In this document: in pieces, positions 1 through 6,388 of the stretch | Layout of the letters: every line of letters begins with the position of its first letter | Position numbering within the stretch: position 1 is the first letter of the stretch | DNA from: Veillonella parvula | GTDB taxonomy: Bacteria; Bacillota; Negativicutes; Veillonellales; Veillonellaceae | DNA: 12,217 bases | Direction of reading: 5' to 3' | Assembly (NCBI GenBank): GCA_947096075.1 | Contig: CAMUQE010000051.1 | Location: 1-12,217, forward strand | Made by a program: the position numbers and the translations under genes | The notes under the pieces: model-generated | Told to the model about the DNA's origin: nothing | The model's input: the letters and a program-made list of their open reading frames with translations, nothing else | Database searches by the model: none

Positions 1-1
1 C

Positions 2-640
2 GATACAAATGATACAGAAGGTAAGCAGGCTGTTATGGCAGATGTTTTCCCATATATTGCAAATATAGATAGTCAAACACAGAGAGATGATGCTTTAAAA
101 ACATTGGCATTGCCATTATGGCTTGATAATAGTACTATTTTTAGATACTTTAGAGATTATGTGAAAAAAGGACAAATTGAATTAGTGGATACGGCATCGA
201 CACCTTTACCAACACAGGATTTACCAAGAGGAGATGCGGAAAAATTATTGCCCTTAGCTTTCACAGATGGCGAAGTATTACAACATATGATGAGCTATTT
301 GCCATTAGAGGACTTTGAAAAAATTGAATATCGAGGTATAATAGAAAAGCTATTCACTTTGTATAAGTCCGAAGGTCGTCTAGATGAAACTGCAATTCAA
401 TCTGTTTTATCTTCTCAAGAATACGATATTTACTCTAGGTTGGTCGTTATGAGTGACGATGAATATAAGGTACAAGTGCCTGCATTAATCCGCAAGATAA
501 GGCTCCATTCATTGCGTGAACAGTATAAAGCGCATTCGATTATGGCGGATCAATTAAAACGAGCAGGAGATTCGACGTTTATTAGCGAATTACATAAGTG
601 TCAAGAAATACAGAATTTAATTAGAGAATGGTCTAAGTAA
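2..640 (+). CDS. dnaG: DNA primase DnaG, C-terminal part (5' end outside window)
   Basis: The reading frame is open from the window edge, so about 212 C-terminal codons of a longer gene are present; the first internal ATG (position 35) is not a real start. DnaG synthesises RNA primers for replication. The visible part starts with a segment like the end of the RNA-polymerase domain (EGKQAVMADVFPYIANI, then a QRDDALKTLA helix). It continues into an all-helical region matching the DnaB-helicase-binding C-terminal domain (conserved style LLPLAF, YRGIIEKLFTLY, then charged helices with LHSLREQYK near the end). The zinc-binding and Toprim domains would lie upstream. It stops 28 nt before the preferred rpoD start, as in the classic dnaG-rpoD macromolecular synthesis operon, which strongly supports the identification because this domain is poorly conserved in sequence. 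Confidence 0.88.
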   Translation, partial: DTNDTEGKQAVMADVFPYIANIDSQTQRDDALKTLALPLWLDNSTIFRYFRDYVKKGQIELVDTASTPLPTQDLPRGDAEKLLPLAFTDGEVLQHMMSYLPLEDFEKIEYRGIIEKLFTLYKSEGRLDETAIQSVLSSQEYDIYSRLVVMSDDEYKVQVPALIRKIRLHSLREQYKAHSIMADQLKRAGDSTFISELHKCQEIQNLIREWSK

Positions 641-668
641 ATCATTAATGGTTAAAAAGGAGAGCGCT

Positions 669-1829
669 GTGGCTAAGAAAGTACAAAAAAGTCAAATAGA
701 GGAGATTGTTGAGCAACTTCTTGAAAAAGGCCGTAAGAGCGGTGTGTTGACACAATCCGAGATTTCAGATGCTCTTCATGAGCAGACGGAAATTACTGCG
801 GAACAATTAGATGATATTTATACGACTTTGGGTAAACTGAATGTTGAGATTGTGGCAGATATCGATGCAGATGATACAGATAGTCATACAATTGAAACAG
901 ATGAAGATGAAGACGAAGTTTCTAGTGAGAAGAAAATTTCTATCGATTTAAGTGTTGATTCTGGTGTTAATATCGATGACCCTGTACGAATGTACCTAAA
1001 AGAAATTGGTCGCGTACCATTGCTTTCAGCTGACGAAGAAATCGTATTAGCTAAGCAAATCGAAGCTGGTGCACAAGAGGATGCTACATATAAGGATATT
1101 CAACTTAGCAAAAAGGCTAAGAAAAAATTGGTAGATGCTAACTTGCGACTAGTTGTAAGTATTGCGAAACGTTATGTAGGTCGCGGTATGTTGTTCTTGG
1201 ATTTAATCCAAGAAGGTAACTTAGGTCTAATCAAAGCGGTAGATAAATTCGACTATACTAAGGGTTATAAATTTTCTACATATGCTACTTGGTGGATTCG
1301 TCAAGCGATTACGCGTGCTATTGCAGACCAAGCTCGTACGATTCGTATTCCTGTACATATGGTAGAAACAATTAATAAATTGATTCGTATTTCTAGGCAA
1401 TTGTTGCAAGACAAAGGTCGCGAGCCATTGCCAGAAGAAATTGCTGAAGGTATGGGAATTACTGTAGAGCGGGTGCGTGAAATTCAGAAAATTGCCCAAG
1501 AGCCAGTATCCTTGGAAACTCCGATTGGTGAAGAGGAAGATTCCCATTTAGGGGACTTCATCGAGGACCAAGATGCAATTGCTCCAGACGATGCAGCTAG
1601 CTATATTTTATTGCAAGAGCAGATTGAAGATGTATTTACATGTTTAACTGATCGTGAGCAACAAGTATTGATTTTACGTTTTGGTTTGAAGGATGGTAAG
1701 CCTCGTACATTGGAAGAAGTTGGTCAACATTTCAATGTTACACGTGAACGTATTCGTCAGATTGAAGGTAAAGCGCTTACTAAATTGCGCAATCGCGGTA
1801 AACGTGAAAAAATCAAAGACTTCTTATAA
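669..1829 (+). CDS. rpoD: RNA polymerase primary sigma factor RpoD (SigA)
   Basis: This is the housekeeping sigma-70 factor, 386 aa from the preferred start. I choose GTG at 669 because AAGGAG (657-662) lies 6 nt upstream; an in-frame ATG at 648 has no Shine-Dalgarno sequence and would put that AAGGAG inside the gene. Residues 1 to about 60 look like region 1.1, followed by a very acidic linker (DEDEDE). Region 1.2 starts near residue 103 (DDPVRMYLKEIG). Region 2 starts near 158 (NLRLVVSIAKRYVGRG, then DLIQEGNLGLIKAVDKFD and YATWWIRQAI) and holds the core-binding and -10-recognition elements. Region 3 follows, and region 4 starts near 326 (LTDREQQVL, then the helix-turn-helix VTRERIRQIEGKAL). 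It ends KIKDFL, as primary sigmas do. It is probably cotranscribed with dnaG and is followed by a hairpin terminator. Confidence 0.97.
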   Translation: MAKKVQKSQIEEIVEQLLEKGRKSGVLTQSEISDALHEQTEITAEQLDDIYTTLGKLNVEIVADIDADDTDSHTIETDEDEDEVSSEKKISIDLSVDSGVNIDDPVRMYLKEIGRVPLLSADEEIVLAKQIEAGAQEDATYKDIQLSKKAKKKLVDANLRLVVSIAKRYVGRGMLFLDLIQEGNLGLIKAVDKFDYTKGYKFSTYATWWIRQAITRAIADQARTIRIPVHMVETINKLIRISRQLLQDKGREPLPEEIAEGMGITVERVREIQKIAQEPVSLETPIGEEEDSHLGDFIEDQDAIAPDDAASYILLQEQIEDVFTCLTDREQQVLILRFGLKDGKPRTLEEVGQHFNVTRERIRQIEGKALTKLRNRGKREKIKDFL

Positions 1830-1844
1830 TATTTTAAAACTCTT

Positions 1845-1890
1845 AAGGGTTGTAATGCAGTGTTGTATAGCACTGTATTACAACCCTTTT
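1845..1890 (+). terminator. Intrinsic terminator after rpoD
   Basis: An 18-bp stem with one G-T wobble (arms 1845-1862 and 1871-1888, 8-nt loop) ends in TTTT. It starts 15 nt after the rpoD stop. The T-run is short and partly inside the stem, but the stem is long and stable. The stem is AT-rich enough to work as a weaker terminator in the opposite direction as well. Confidence 0.8.
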
Positions 1891-1891
1891 G

Positions 1892-1900
1892 TGTTATAAT
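1892..1900 (+). promoter_or_regulatory. Candidate extended -10 promoter for queD-queE
   Basis: TG-T-TATAAT lies immediately after the rpoD terminator: a perfect -10 hexamer (1895-1900) with the extended TGn element. No good -35 is present at the usual 17-nt spacing, where the rpoD hairpin lies. Transcription starting near 1907 would give a leader of about 127 nt before queD that holds the 20-bp repeats. Confidence 0.5.
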
Positions 1901-1937
1901 AAAAAATGGTAATATCTTACAATAAAAGCATTTTATG

Positions 1938-2024
1938 ATAAGACTTATGTAGTAGAGAAGGGTCTCATGTAATAGCGATAAGTCTTATGTAATAGATATA
2001 AGTTGAAAGCTTATGTAATAGATA
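1938..2024. repeat. Degenerate 20-bp-period repeat with inverted repeat in queD leader
   Basis: Four copies of a unit close to CTTATGTAATAGATA start at 1944, 1964, 1984 and 2010. The first three are spaced exactly 20 bp apart and the last is displaced by 6 bp. Copies 3 and 4 are identical over 15 bases; copies 1 and 2 differ at a few positions. Overlapping them is a perfect 11-bp inverted repeat, ATAAGACTTAT (1938-1948) with ATAAGTCTTAT (1978-1988). The array ends beside the queD Shine-Dalgarno sequence. Its function is unknown: operator array, leader-RNA structure and slippage remnant are all possible. Confidence 0.7.
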
Positions 2025-2033
2025 GGAGATATA

Positions 2034-2372
2034 ATGTTTACAGTTACTAAACGGTTAGAGGTGAGTGCATCTCATCAATTACAACTAGATTATCCGAGTA
2101 AATGTCAAAATCTTCATGGGCATAACTGGATTATTACAGTTCATGCTCGTTCTGAAGAGTTAGATCATAACGGGATGGTCATCGACTTTACGATTATTAA
2201 AGAAAAAATTCATGGTCGCTTGGATCATCGCCATATCAACGATGTACTAGGCGACATTAATCCCACTGCGGAGAATATGGCGAAATGGATTGCTGATGAA
2301 TTGGGCCCAAAATGCTTTAAAGTAGAGGTTCAAGAATCTGAAGGGAACACAGCTATTTATGAACGTGATTGA
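2034..2372 (+). CDS. queD: 6-carboxy-5,6,7,8-tetrahydropterin synthase QueD
   Basis: This 112-aa protein is of the PTPS/QueD family. It converts 7,8-dihydroneopterin triphosphate to 6-carboxytetrahydropterin, the first committed step of 7-deazaguanine (queuosine) synthesis. Visible zinc ligands are H14, H28 and H30 (SASHQL, then LHGHNW). C24 (KCQN) is the catalytic cysteine, D64/H65 (LDHRHIND) match the catalytic Asp-His pair, and NPTAEN plus the C-terminal EVQESEGN complete the pterin-binding signature. The length is normal for the short QueD class. AGGAG (2024-2028) sits 5 nt before ATG 2034. The stop codon overlaps the start of queE by 14 nt, implying translational coupling. The folE gene nearby supplies its substrate, which favours QueD over the eukaryotic-type PTPS reaction. 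Confidence 0.95.
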   Translation: MFTVTKRLEVSASHQLQLDYPSKCQNLHGHNWIITVHARSEELDHNGMVIDFTIIKEKIHGRLDHRHINDVLGDINPTAENMAKWIADELGPKCFKVEVQESEGNTAIYERD

Positions 2373-3102
2373 GATTTTTTCCTCCATTGATGGGGAAGGT
2401 AGTCGGCAAGGATTACTGACTACATTTTTACGCCTCTATGATTGCAATATTCGCTGTTCCTATTGTGATACGACTTATAGTTATGGCATTGATAGTGTTT
2501 TTACAGAGATGACTGCAGCTAAGGTGGCGAATGTTATTGAAAGTTTAGGTAATCATCGAATCACTATTACTGGTGGGGAGCCCTTATTGCAAGAAGCAGC
2601 TGTAGTAGAGCTAATCGATGAGCTAAATCGTCGAAACGTTCAAACAATGCAGGATAATACATCAGGTCAAATTGGTTCAACTTGTATCAATGGTGCAGAT
2701 AAATTTGATAAACGAGAGATGCTTAATAATAGCCTTTATGATTTCAATATTGAAACAAATGGCACGATTGTACCGAGCTTTCAGAGAGAGAATGTGTGGT
2801 TTACCTATGATTATAAAACACCGTCCTCTTTAGCCGAAGAGTCTATGAATGTAGATATATTCAAGGCGGCTACAGAACGAGATCTCATCAAGTTTGTCGT
2901 TGGCTCCCCAGAAGATTTGGATTGTATGCGTTGCATAATTGAACAATATCCTACAGCGGCTCAAATATATGTATCGCCTGTATGGGGACAGATTGAGGCG
3001 GCATCGATTATCGATTATATGAAAGAATATAATTTGCAAAATGTACGATTTCAATTGCAAATTCATAAATTTGTCTGGGATCCAGATGCAAAGGGTGTAT
3101 AG
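2359..3102 (+). CDS. queE: 7-carboxy-7-deazaguanine synthase QueE (radical SAM), with an internal insertion
   Basis: This 247-aa radical SAM enzyme rearranges 6-carboxytetrahydropterin to 7-carboxy-7-deazaguanine. The [4Fe-4S]-binding CxxxCxxC is C29, C33 and C36 (CNIRCSYCDT), preceded by the QueE hallmark SIDGEG (9-14) that contacts the substrate. TGGEPLLQ (71-78) is the SAM-binding GGEP motif, and IETNGT (131-136) is also conserved in QueE. Between the helix ending near residue 94 and IETNGT lies an unusual hydrophilic stretch of about 34 residues (95-128, including C109) where typical QueE proteins pass almost directly to the ETNGT strand. The gene starts inside queD with no clear ribosome-binding site of its own, so it probably depends on coupling. 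It is followed by folE after 86 nt. Confidence 0.93.
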   Translation: MNVIEIFSSIDGEGSRQGLLTTFLRLYDCNIRCSYCDTTYSYGIDSVFTEMTAAKVANVIESLGNHRITITGGEPLLQEAAVVELIDELNRRNVQTMQDNTSGQIGSTCINGADKFDKREMLNNSLYDFNIETNGTIVPSFQRENVWFTYDYKTPSSLAEESMNVDIFKAATERDLIKFVVGSPEDLDCMRCIIEQYPTAAQIYVSPVWGQIEAASIIDYMKEYNLQNVRFQLQIHKFVWDPDAKGV

Positions 3103-3188
3103 TATTGTTAGGATGTGTAGTGTCAGTATCTTTTCTAATGCATAGTATGATATGAGGTCTGATGGAATCTTGATATAAAGGGGTAAAT

Positions 3189-3752
3189 ATGGATACAAAA
3201 AAAATAGAATCGCTTATATATCAGTTGTTAGAAGCACTAGGTGAGGATCCTAATCGGGATGGTTTGTTAGAAACACCGAAACGGGTGGCTCAAATGATGG
3301 AAGAGGTATATGAAGGCATTCAGTATACAAATGCTGAAATTGCAGAAATGTATGGTAAAACCTTCGCTGTAGATACAAATCAAATGGTAGTAGTAAAGGA
3401 TATTACTTGCTTCTCTCAATGTGAACATCATATGGCCTTGATGTATGATATGAGTATCAGTATTGGGTATATACCAAAAGGTCGTGTCATAGGTTTATCT
3501 AAGATTCCTCGTATAGCTGAAATGTGTTGCAAGCGTTTACAACTACAAGAAAAAATTGGTGAAGATATTGCGGAAGTAATTTTTTTAGCGACAGGGTCTG
3601 ATGATGTTATTGTGCACATTATATCGTCCCACAGCTGCATGAGTGCAAGAGGCATTAAATCTACAGATAGCCAAACGACTACACTAACTACTAAAGGCGT
3701 ATTTAACGAAGATCATATGATTCACCGTTTTATGCTAATGAAACAGTCTTAA
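3189..3752 (+). CDS. folE: GTP cyclohydrolase I, FolE
   Basis: This 187-aa GTP cyclohydrolase I converts GTP to 7,8-dihydroneopterin triphosphate, feeding folate synthesis and, here, the QueD-QueE route. Seen in sequence: the N-terminal DPNRDGLLETPKRVAQMM; the zinc site C78, H81 (CEHHM) and C150 (SHSCMSARG); and the GTP-binding core IPKGRVIGLSKIPRI with LQLQEKIGEDIAEVI. The typical family segment CEHHLLPF reads CEHHMALM here, a mild divergence. AAAGGGG (3177-3183) lies 5 nt before the ATG. It follows queE by 86 nt in the same direction with no terminator seen between them, so it is probably part of the same transcription unit. The next feature is the tRNA promoter. Confidence 0.95.
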   Translation: MDTKKIESLIYQLLEALGEDPNRDGLLETPKRVAQMMEEVYEGIQYTNAEIAEMYGKTFAVDTNQMVVVKDITCFSQCEHHMALMYDMSISIGYIPKGRVIGLSKIPRIAEMCCKRLQLQEKIGEDIAEVIFLATGSDDVIVHIISSHSCMSARGIKSTDSQTTTLTTKGVFNEDHMIHRFMLMKQS

Positions 3753-3765
3753 GATTTGAGTTGCC

Positions 3766-3795
3766 TTGACTAAATGATAGTCTATTCGGTATAAT
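3766..3795 (+). promoter_or_regulatory. Promoter of the tRNA gene
   Basis: TTGACT (3766-3771) and a perfect TATAAT (3790-3795) are separated by 18 bp, a strong sigma-A promoter. It lies 22 nt upstream of the mature tRNA 5' end and 13 nt after the folE stop. Confidence 0.8.
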
Positions 3796-3817
3796 TAATA
3801 AGCTAGAAACTAACTGA

Positions 3818-3892
3818 GGGCCTATAGCTCAGGGGTAGAGCAACCGGCTCATAACCGGTCGGTCCCTGGTTCGATCCCAGGTGGGCCCACCA
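3818..3892 (+). tRNA. tRNA with CAT anticodon (tRNA-Ile2 with lysidine, or elongator tRNA-Met)
   Basis: A complete 75-nt cloverleaf with encoded CCA. The acceptor arms are GGGCCTA and TGGGCCC, the D stem GCTC/GAGC with a 7-nt loop, the anticodon stem ACCGG/CCGGT around loop CTCATAA, the variable loop CGGTC, and the T arm CCTGG-TTCGATC-CCAGG. The anticodon is CAT. It is not initiator tRNA: position 1-72 is a G-C pair and the anticodon stem lacks the three G-C pairs next to the loop. Acceptor pairs 4-69 and 5-68 are both C-G, a feature reported for tRNA-Ile2 recognised by TilS, and the acceptor resembles Firmicute tRNA-Ile. I therefore lean slightly to Ile2, decoding ATA after lysidine modification, but elongator Met cannot be excluded. 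Confidence 0.93.
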
Positions 3893-3906
3893 TTATGTTG
3901 ATATCT

Positions 3907-3940
3907 ACCGTCCTTGAGATTTCAAGGGCGGTTATTTTTA
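3907..3940 (+). terminator. Intrinsic terminator after the tRNA
   Basis: An 11-bp stem (arms 3907-3917 and 3922-3932, one G-T wobble) with a 4-nt loop is followed by the T-rich tract TATTTTTA. It lies 14 nt after the tRNA CCA end, so the tRNA is a self-contained transcription unit. Confidence 0.85.
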
Positions 3941-4084
3941 TATGTAACTCATTTTGAGGCAACATAATAGAGATTATTTTAGAATAGTATTGTGTCTATA
4001 GATATATAAACGAGAATAAATAAGTAAGAAAATAATCAAGAATTAGTAATTAAGAATAAATAATTAGTGATAGTAGAGGAAGTT

Positions 4085-4807
4085 ATGGAACCTAGACCTA
4101 TGATGGACCGCCTAGAAGCGGTATTCTCAATCGTACCAAAGGCGCGAGCCATTGCAGATATTGGCACCGATCACGGCTATTTAGCAGTAGAGCTCATCAA
4201 TCGTCAACGCGCTGAATATGTCATTGCCGGGGATGTGCATAAAGGCCCATTAGAATCTGCAAGAGCATATGTTGAGTCTTGTGGATTAGTCTCCAAAGTA
4301 GATTGTCGCTTAGGGGACGGACTTAAAGTGACCAAGCAGGGCGAGTTGAATGGTGCCATCTGTTGCGGTATGGGTGGCTTCTTAATGCGAGATATTATAG
4401 ATGCAGGTCCAGAACTATTAGAGTTCTATGTGTTGCAGCCACAGAATGGGCAAAAAGAATTGCGTCAATACATGGTTCAGAAGGGATATGTTATCGTTCT
4501 AGAAATCATCGTAGAAGATGCTGGTAAGCTCTATACAGCGTTTTTAGCAGTACGCAATGATTGTGTAGAAGCTTATACAGGTATGACTGAATATGTAGAT
4601 GTTTATCAAACGTTACCGGAAGATTCCCTGTTGTGGTCTGTAGGGGCTTTATTGGAACAAGACAGACCACCACTTTGGATGAAATATATAGAGTATTTAA
4701 TATATCAACGACAATGTGCCTTGGAGGATATGACAGAGAAATTAAGTCATATTGATAAATATCAGGATTTAGAGCAGGAAGTTAATTTTCTTCGGAATCT
4801 TTTATAG
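4085..4807 (+). CDS. trmK: tRNA (adenine-22-N1)-methyltransferase TrmK
   Basis: This 240-aa class I SAM-dependent methyltransferase of the TrmK/YqfN family makes m1A at position 22 in the tRNA D arm. The SAM-binding motif I is ADIGTDHGYL (24-33); the acidic motif II region is AGDVHKGPLESA, and RLGDGL and CGMGGFLMRDI follow, then LQPQNGQKELRQ, a family-typical segment. The C-terminal quarter is helical and charged (EDMTEKLSHIDKYQDLEQEV), consistent with the TrmK coiled coil. I chose ATG 4085 because AGAGGAAG (4075-4082) lies just upstream; an in-frame GTG at 4067 has no Shine-Dalgarno sequence. The Nif3-like gene follows after 20 nt, a pairing conserved in Firmicutes, usually downstream of rpoD as here. 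The roughly 190 nt before the gene hold only the tRNA terminator and AT-rich DNA. Confidence 0.93.
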   Translation: MEPRPMMDRLEAVFSIVPKARAIADIGTDHGYLAVELINRQRAEYVIAGDVHKGPLESARAYVESCGLVSKVDCRLGDGLKVTKQGELNGAICCGMGGFLMRDIIDAGPELLEFYVLQPQNGQKELRQYMVQKGYVIVLEIIVEDAGKLYTAFLAVRNDCVEAYTGMTEYVDVYQTLPEDSLLWSVGALLEQDRPPLWMKYIEYLIYQRQCALEDMTEKLSHIDKYQDLEQEVNFLRNLL

Positions 4808-4827
4808 AATAGAGAGGAAGTGATTTT

Positions 4828-5931
4828 ATGACGATGGTTCAACAAATTATTAATGTAATGGAACAACTAGCACCGCGCTCTTATGCAGAGTCTTGGGATA
4901 ATGTAGGTTTAATGGTGGGCGATCGGAATGCAGTTGTTACAGGTGTAGTGACTACGTTAGACGTAACAGAAGAGACCGTAGAATATGCTATTGAACAGAA
5001 TTGTAATCTAATTATTAGTCATCACCCATTGATTTTTAAAGGTTTGAAACAATTATCCTACGATACAGTACAAGGGCGCATAATCAATCGCTTGATTCAA
5101 CATAAGATTGCCGTATATAGTGCTCATACGAATCTTGATATTGCACCAGGCGGTCTCAATGATATGTTGGCGAAACAATTGGGCCTCACAGATATTAAGG
5201 GCTTTATTAAAACTGGTGAAGAGGCGCTCTATAAGTTGACCACCTTTGTACCTGAAAGCTCGGCTGATGCGGTTCGTTTGGCGATGGGCGATGCAGGGGC
5301 AGGCCGAATTGGTAATTACGAGTATTGCAGTTTCAGTATCCATGGTGAAGGGCGCTTTGTTGGCAATGAAGATTCTCATCCTGTCATTGGAACAGCTGGT
5401 GCGTTGACAGTGGCTCCTGAGGTACAAGTAAATGCTATAGTCGATGGTACGCATTTTAGCGAAGTCGTAGCGGCTATGAAATCAGCTCATCCGTATGAAG
5501 AGGTGGCTTATGAGGTTTTAAATATAGTTGAGCCTACCAGTTCAACTCAATATCTAGGACGTGTAGGGCGTTTGCCAAATGCATTAAACTTAGATTCTTT
5601 CCGTGAATGGGTACAAGAGGCATTGCCTGATGCTAATATTCGCTTTGCCGGTATTGCGCCAGAAACAATTCAATCCATTGCGCTATGCTCCGGAGCAGGT
5701 GCTGAATTTATTAAGGATGCTGCTAGATTACATGTAGATGCCTATATCACAGGTGATGTGAAGTATCATGAGGCGCAAATGGCTAAGGAGTTGGGTTTGC
5801 TCGTAGTTGATGCGGGTCATTTTGGAACTGAGTCTATAGTGGCGCGTGGTTTGTGTGACTATTTAATCTCTGTAGGATTTACTGTTCCTGTGAAAGCTTT
5901 TACAGAACAAAATGATTTCTTCTTTGTGTAA
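4828..5931 (+). CDS. Nif3-like dinuclear metal centre protein (YqfO family)
   Basis: This 367-aa protein belongs to the NIF3/YqfO family, often labelled GTP cyclohydrolase 1 type 2 homolog. Its cellular role is unsettled. The two halves of the Nif3 domain carry the expected metal ligands: H65/H66 (ISHHPLIF), H100 and D104 (SAHTNLD) in the first half, and H331 with E335 (DAGHFGTES) in the second. An inserted middle domain (about residues 130-235, TTFVPESSADAVRLAMGDAGAG to HPYEEVAYEV) matches the CutA/PII-like insertion of the long Firmicute form, which is also about 370 aa. AGGAAG (4815-4820) precedes ATG 4828. It is probably cotranscribed with trmK. The neighbouring RNase P RNA has its own promoter beginning 13 nt after the stop. 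Confidence 0.93.
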   Translation: MTMVQQIINVMEQLAPRSYAESWDNVGLMVGDRNAVVTGVVTTLDVTEETVEYAIEQNCNLIISHHPLIFKGLKQLSYDTVQGRIINRLIQHKIAVYSAHTNLDIAPGGLNDMLAKQLGLTDIKGFIKTGEEALYKLTTFVPESSADAVRLAMGDAGAGRIGNYEYCSFSIHGEGRFVGNEDSHPVIGTAGALTVAPEVQVNAIVDGTHFSEVVAAMKSAHPYEEVAYEVLNIVEPTSSTQYLGRVGRLPNALNLDSFREWVQEALPDANIRFAGIAPETIQSIALCSGAGAEFIKDAARLHVDAYITGDVKYHEAQMAKELGLLVVDAGHFGTESIVARGLCDYLISVGFTVPVKAFTEQNDFFFV

Positions 5932-5943
5932 TGATGCATTTTC

Positions 5944-5972
5944 TTGCAACAAATTGTTAGCTATGATAAACT
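5944..5972 (+). promoter_or_regulatory. Candidate promoter of rnpB
   Basis: TTGCAA (5944-5949) and TAAACT (5967-5972) are spaced by 17 bp. The predicted start falls at about 5978, exactly where the 5' strand of the RNase P P1 stem begins. The -10 is imperfect (4 of 6). Confidence 0.6.
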
Positions 5973-5977
5973 GAATT

Positions 5978-6330
5978 GAAGCAAGTATGAAAGACGATTG
6001 CGAGTCTATAAGACTCGAGGAAAGTCCGAGCTCCATAGGGCAGGATGCCAGATAACGTCTGGCGAGGGTAACCTTAGGGAAAGTGCCATAGAAAAGGAAA
6101 CCGCCACGTAAGTGGTAAGGGTGGAAAGGTGAGGTAAGAGCTCACCAGCAGTCTGGTAACAGGCTGGCTCGGTAAACCCCATCCGGAGCAAGACCGAATA
6201 GGGAAGGGTTAAGGGTGGTCCCGCCTACCTTCCGGGTTGTGTCGCTCGAGCGTGCAGGCGACTGTACGCCTAGAAAGATAATCGTCACTGCGCAAGTGGA
6301 ACAGAACTCGGCTTATTGATTGCTTGCTTC
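5978..6330 (+). ncRNA. rnpB: RNase P RNA, bacterial class A
   Basis: This is the catalytic RNA that removes 5' leaders from pre-tRNAs. The ends are set by the P1 stem, GAAGCAAG (5978-5985) with CTTGCTTC (6323-6330). Universal core elements are visible in order: GAGGAAAGTCCG (6017-6028, P4 5' strand and CR I), the GGCGAGGGTAACC region, the GAAACCGCC segment, GGTAAACCCC (6171-6180), GAGCAAGACCGAATAGG (6186-6202), a GGT near 6214 in the position of the L15 site that binds the tRNA CCA, and ACAGAACTCGGCTTAT (6301-6316, P4 3' strand and CR V). The layout with P15/P16-like pairing is class A (ancestral), not the class B found in Bacillus, in line with Negativicutes. No clear terminator follows; the 3' P1 strand abuts the thioredoxin upstream region. 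Confidence 0.96.
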
Positions 6331-6347
6331 TATATTTAACATATAAT
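6320..6347 (+). promoter_or_regulatory. Candidate promoter of the thioredoxin gene
   Basis: TTGCTT (6320-6325) and a perfect TATAAT (6342-6347) are spaced by 16 bp. The -35 overlaps the last bases of rnpB. The leader would be about 35 nt. Read-through from rnpB is an alternative source of transcript. Confidence 0.45.
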
Positions 6348-6388
6348 TGATAGTATATAAGATTGTAGATCTTTGTTAGGAGAACTTC

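Noticed and set aside
648..668. ATG at 648 as the rpoD start
   Set aside because: No Shine-Dalgarno sequence precedes it, whereas GTG 669 has AAGGAG 6 nt upstream and gives the usual primary-sigma N terminus.
1944..2024. CRISPR array
   Set aside because: Units are only about 15-20 bp, contiguous with no unique spacers, and there are no cas genes.
1900..2033. preQ1 riboswitch upstream of queD
   Set aside because: I could not fold the leader into a preQ1 class I, II or III arrangement; the region is occupied by 20-bp repeats and is too AT-rich.
3818..3892. Initiator tRNA-fMet
   Set aside because: It has a paired G1-C72 and lacks the three consecutive G-C pairs at the base of the anticodon stem.
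4013..4063. Direct repeat of AGAATAAATAA (4013 and 4053)
   Set aside because: It lies in very A-rich DNA where such short matches are expected by chance, and has no symmetry or promoter relation.
5053..5454. Open frame on the - strand opposite the Nif3-like gene
   Set aside because: It is antisense to a well-supported gene with no start context or recognisable domain.
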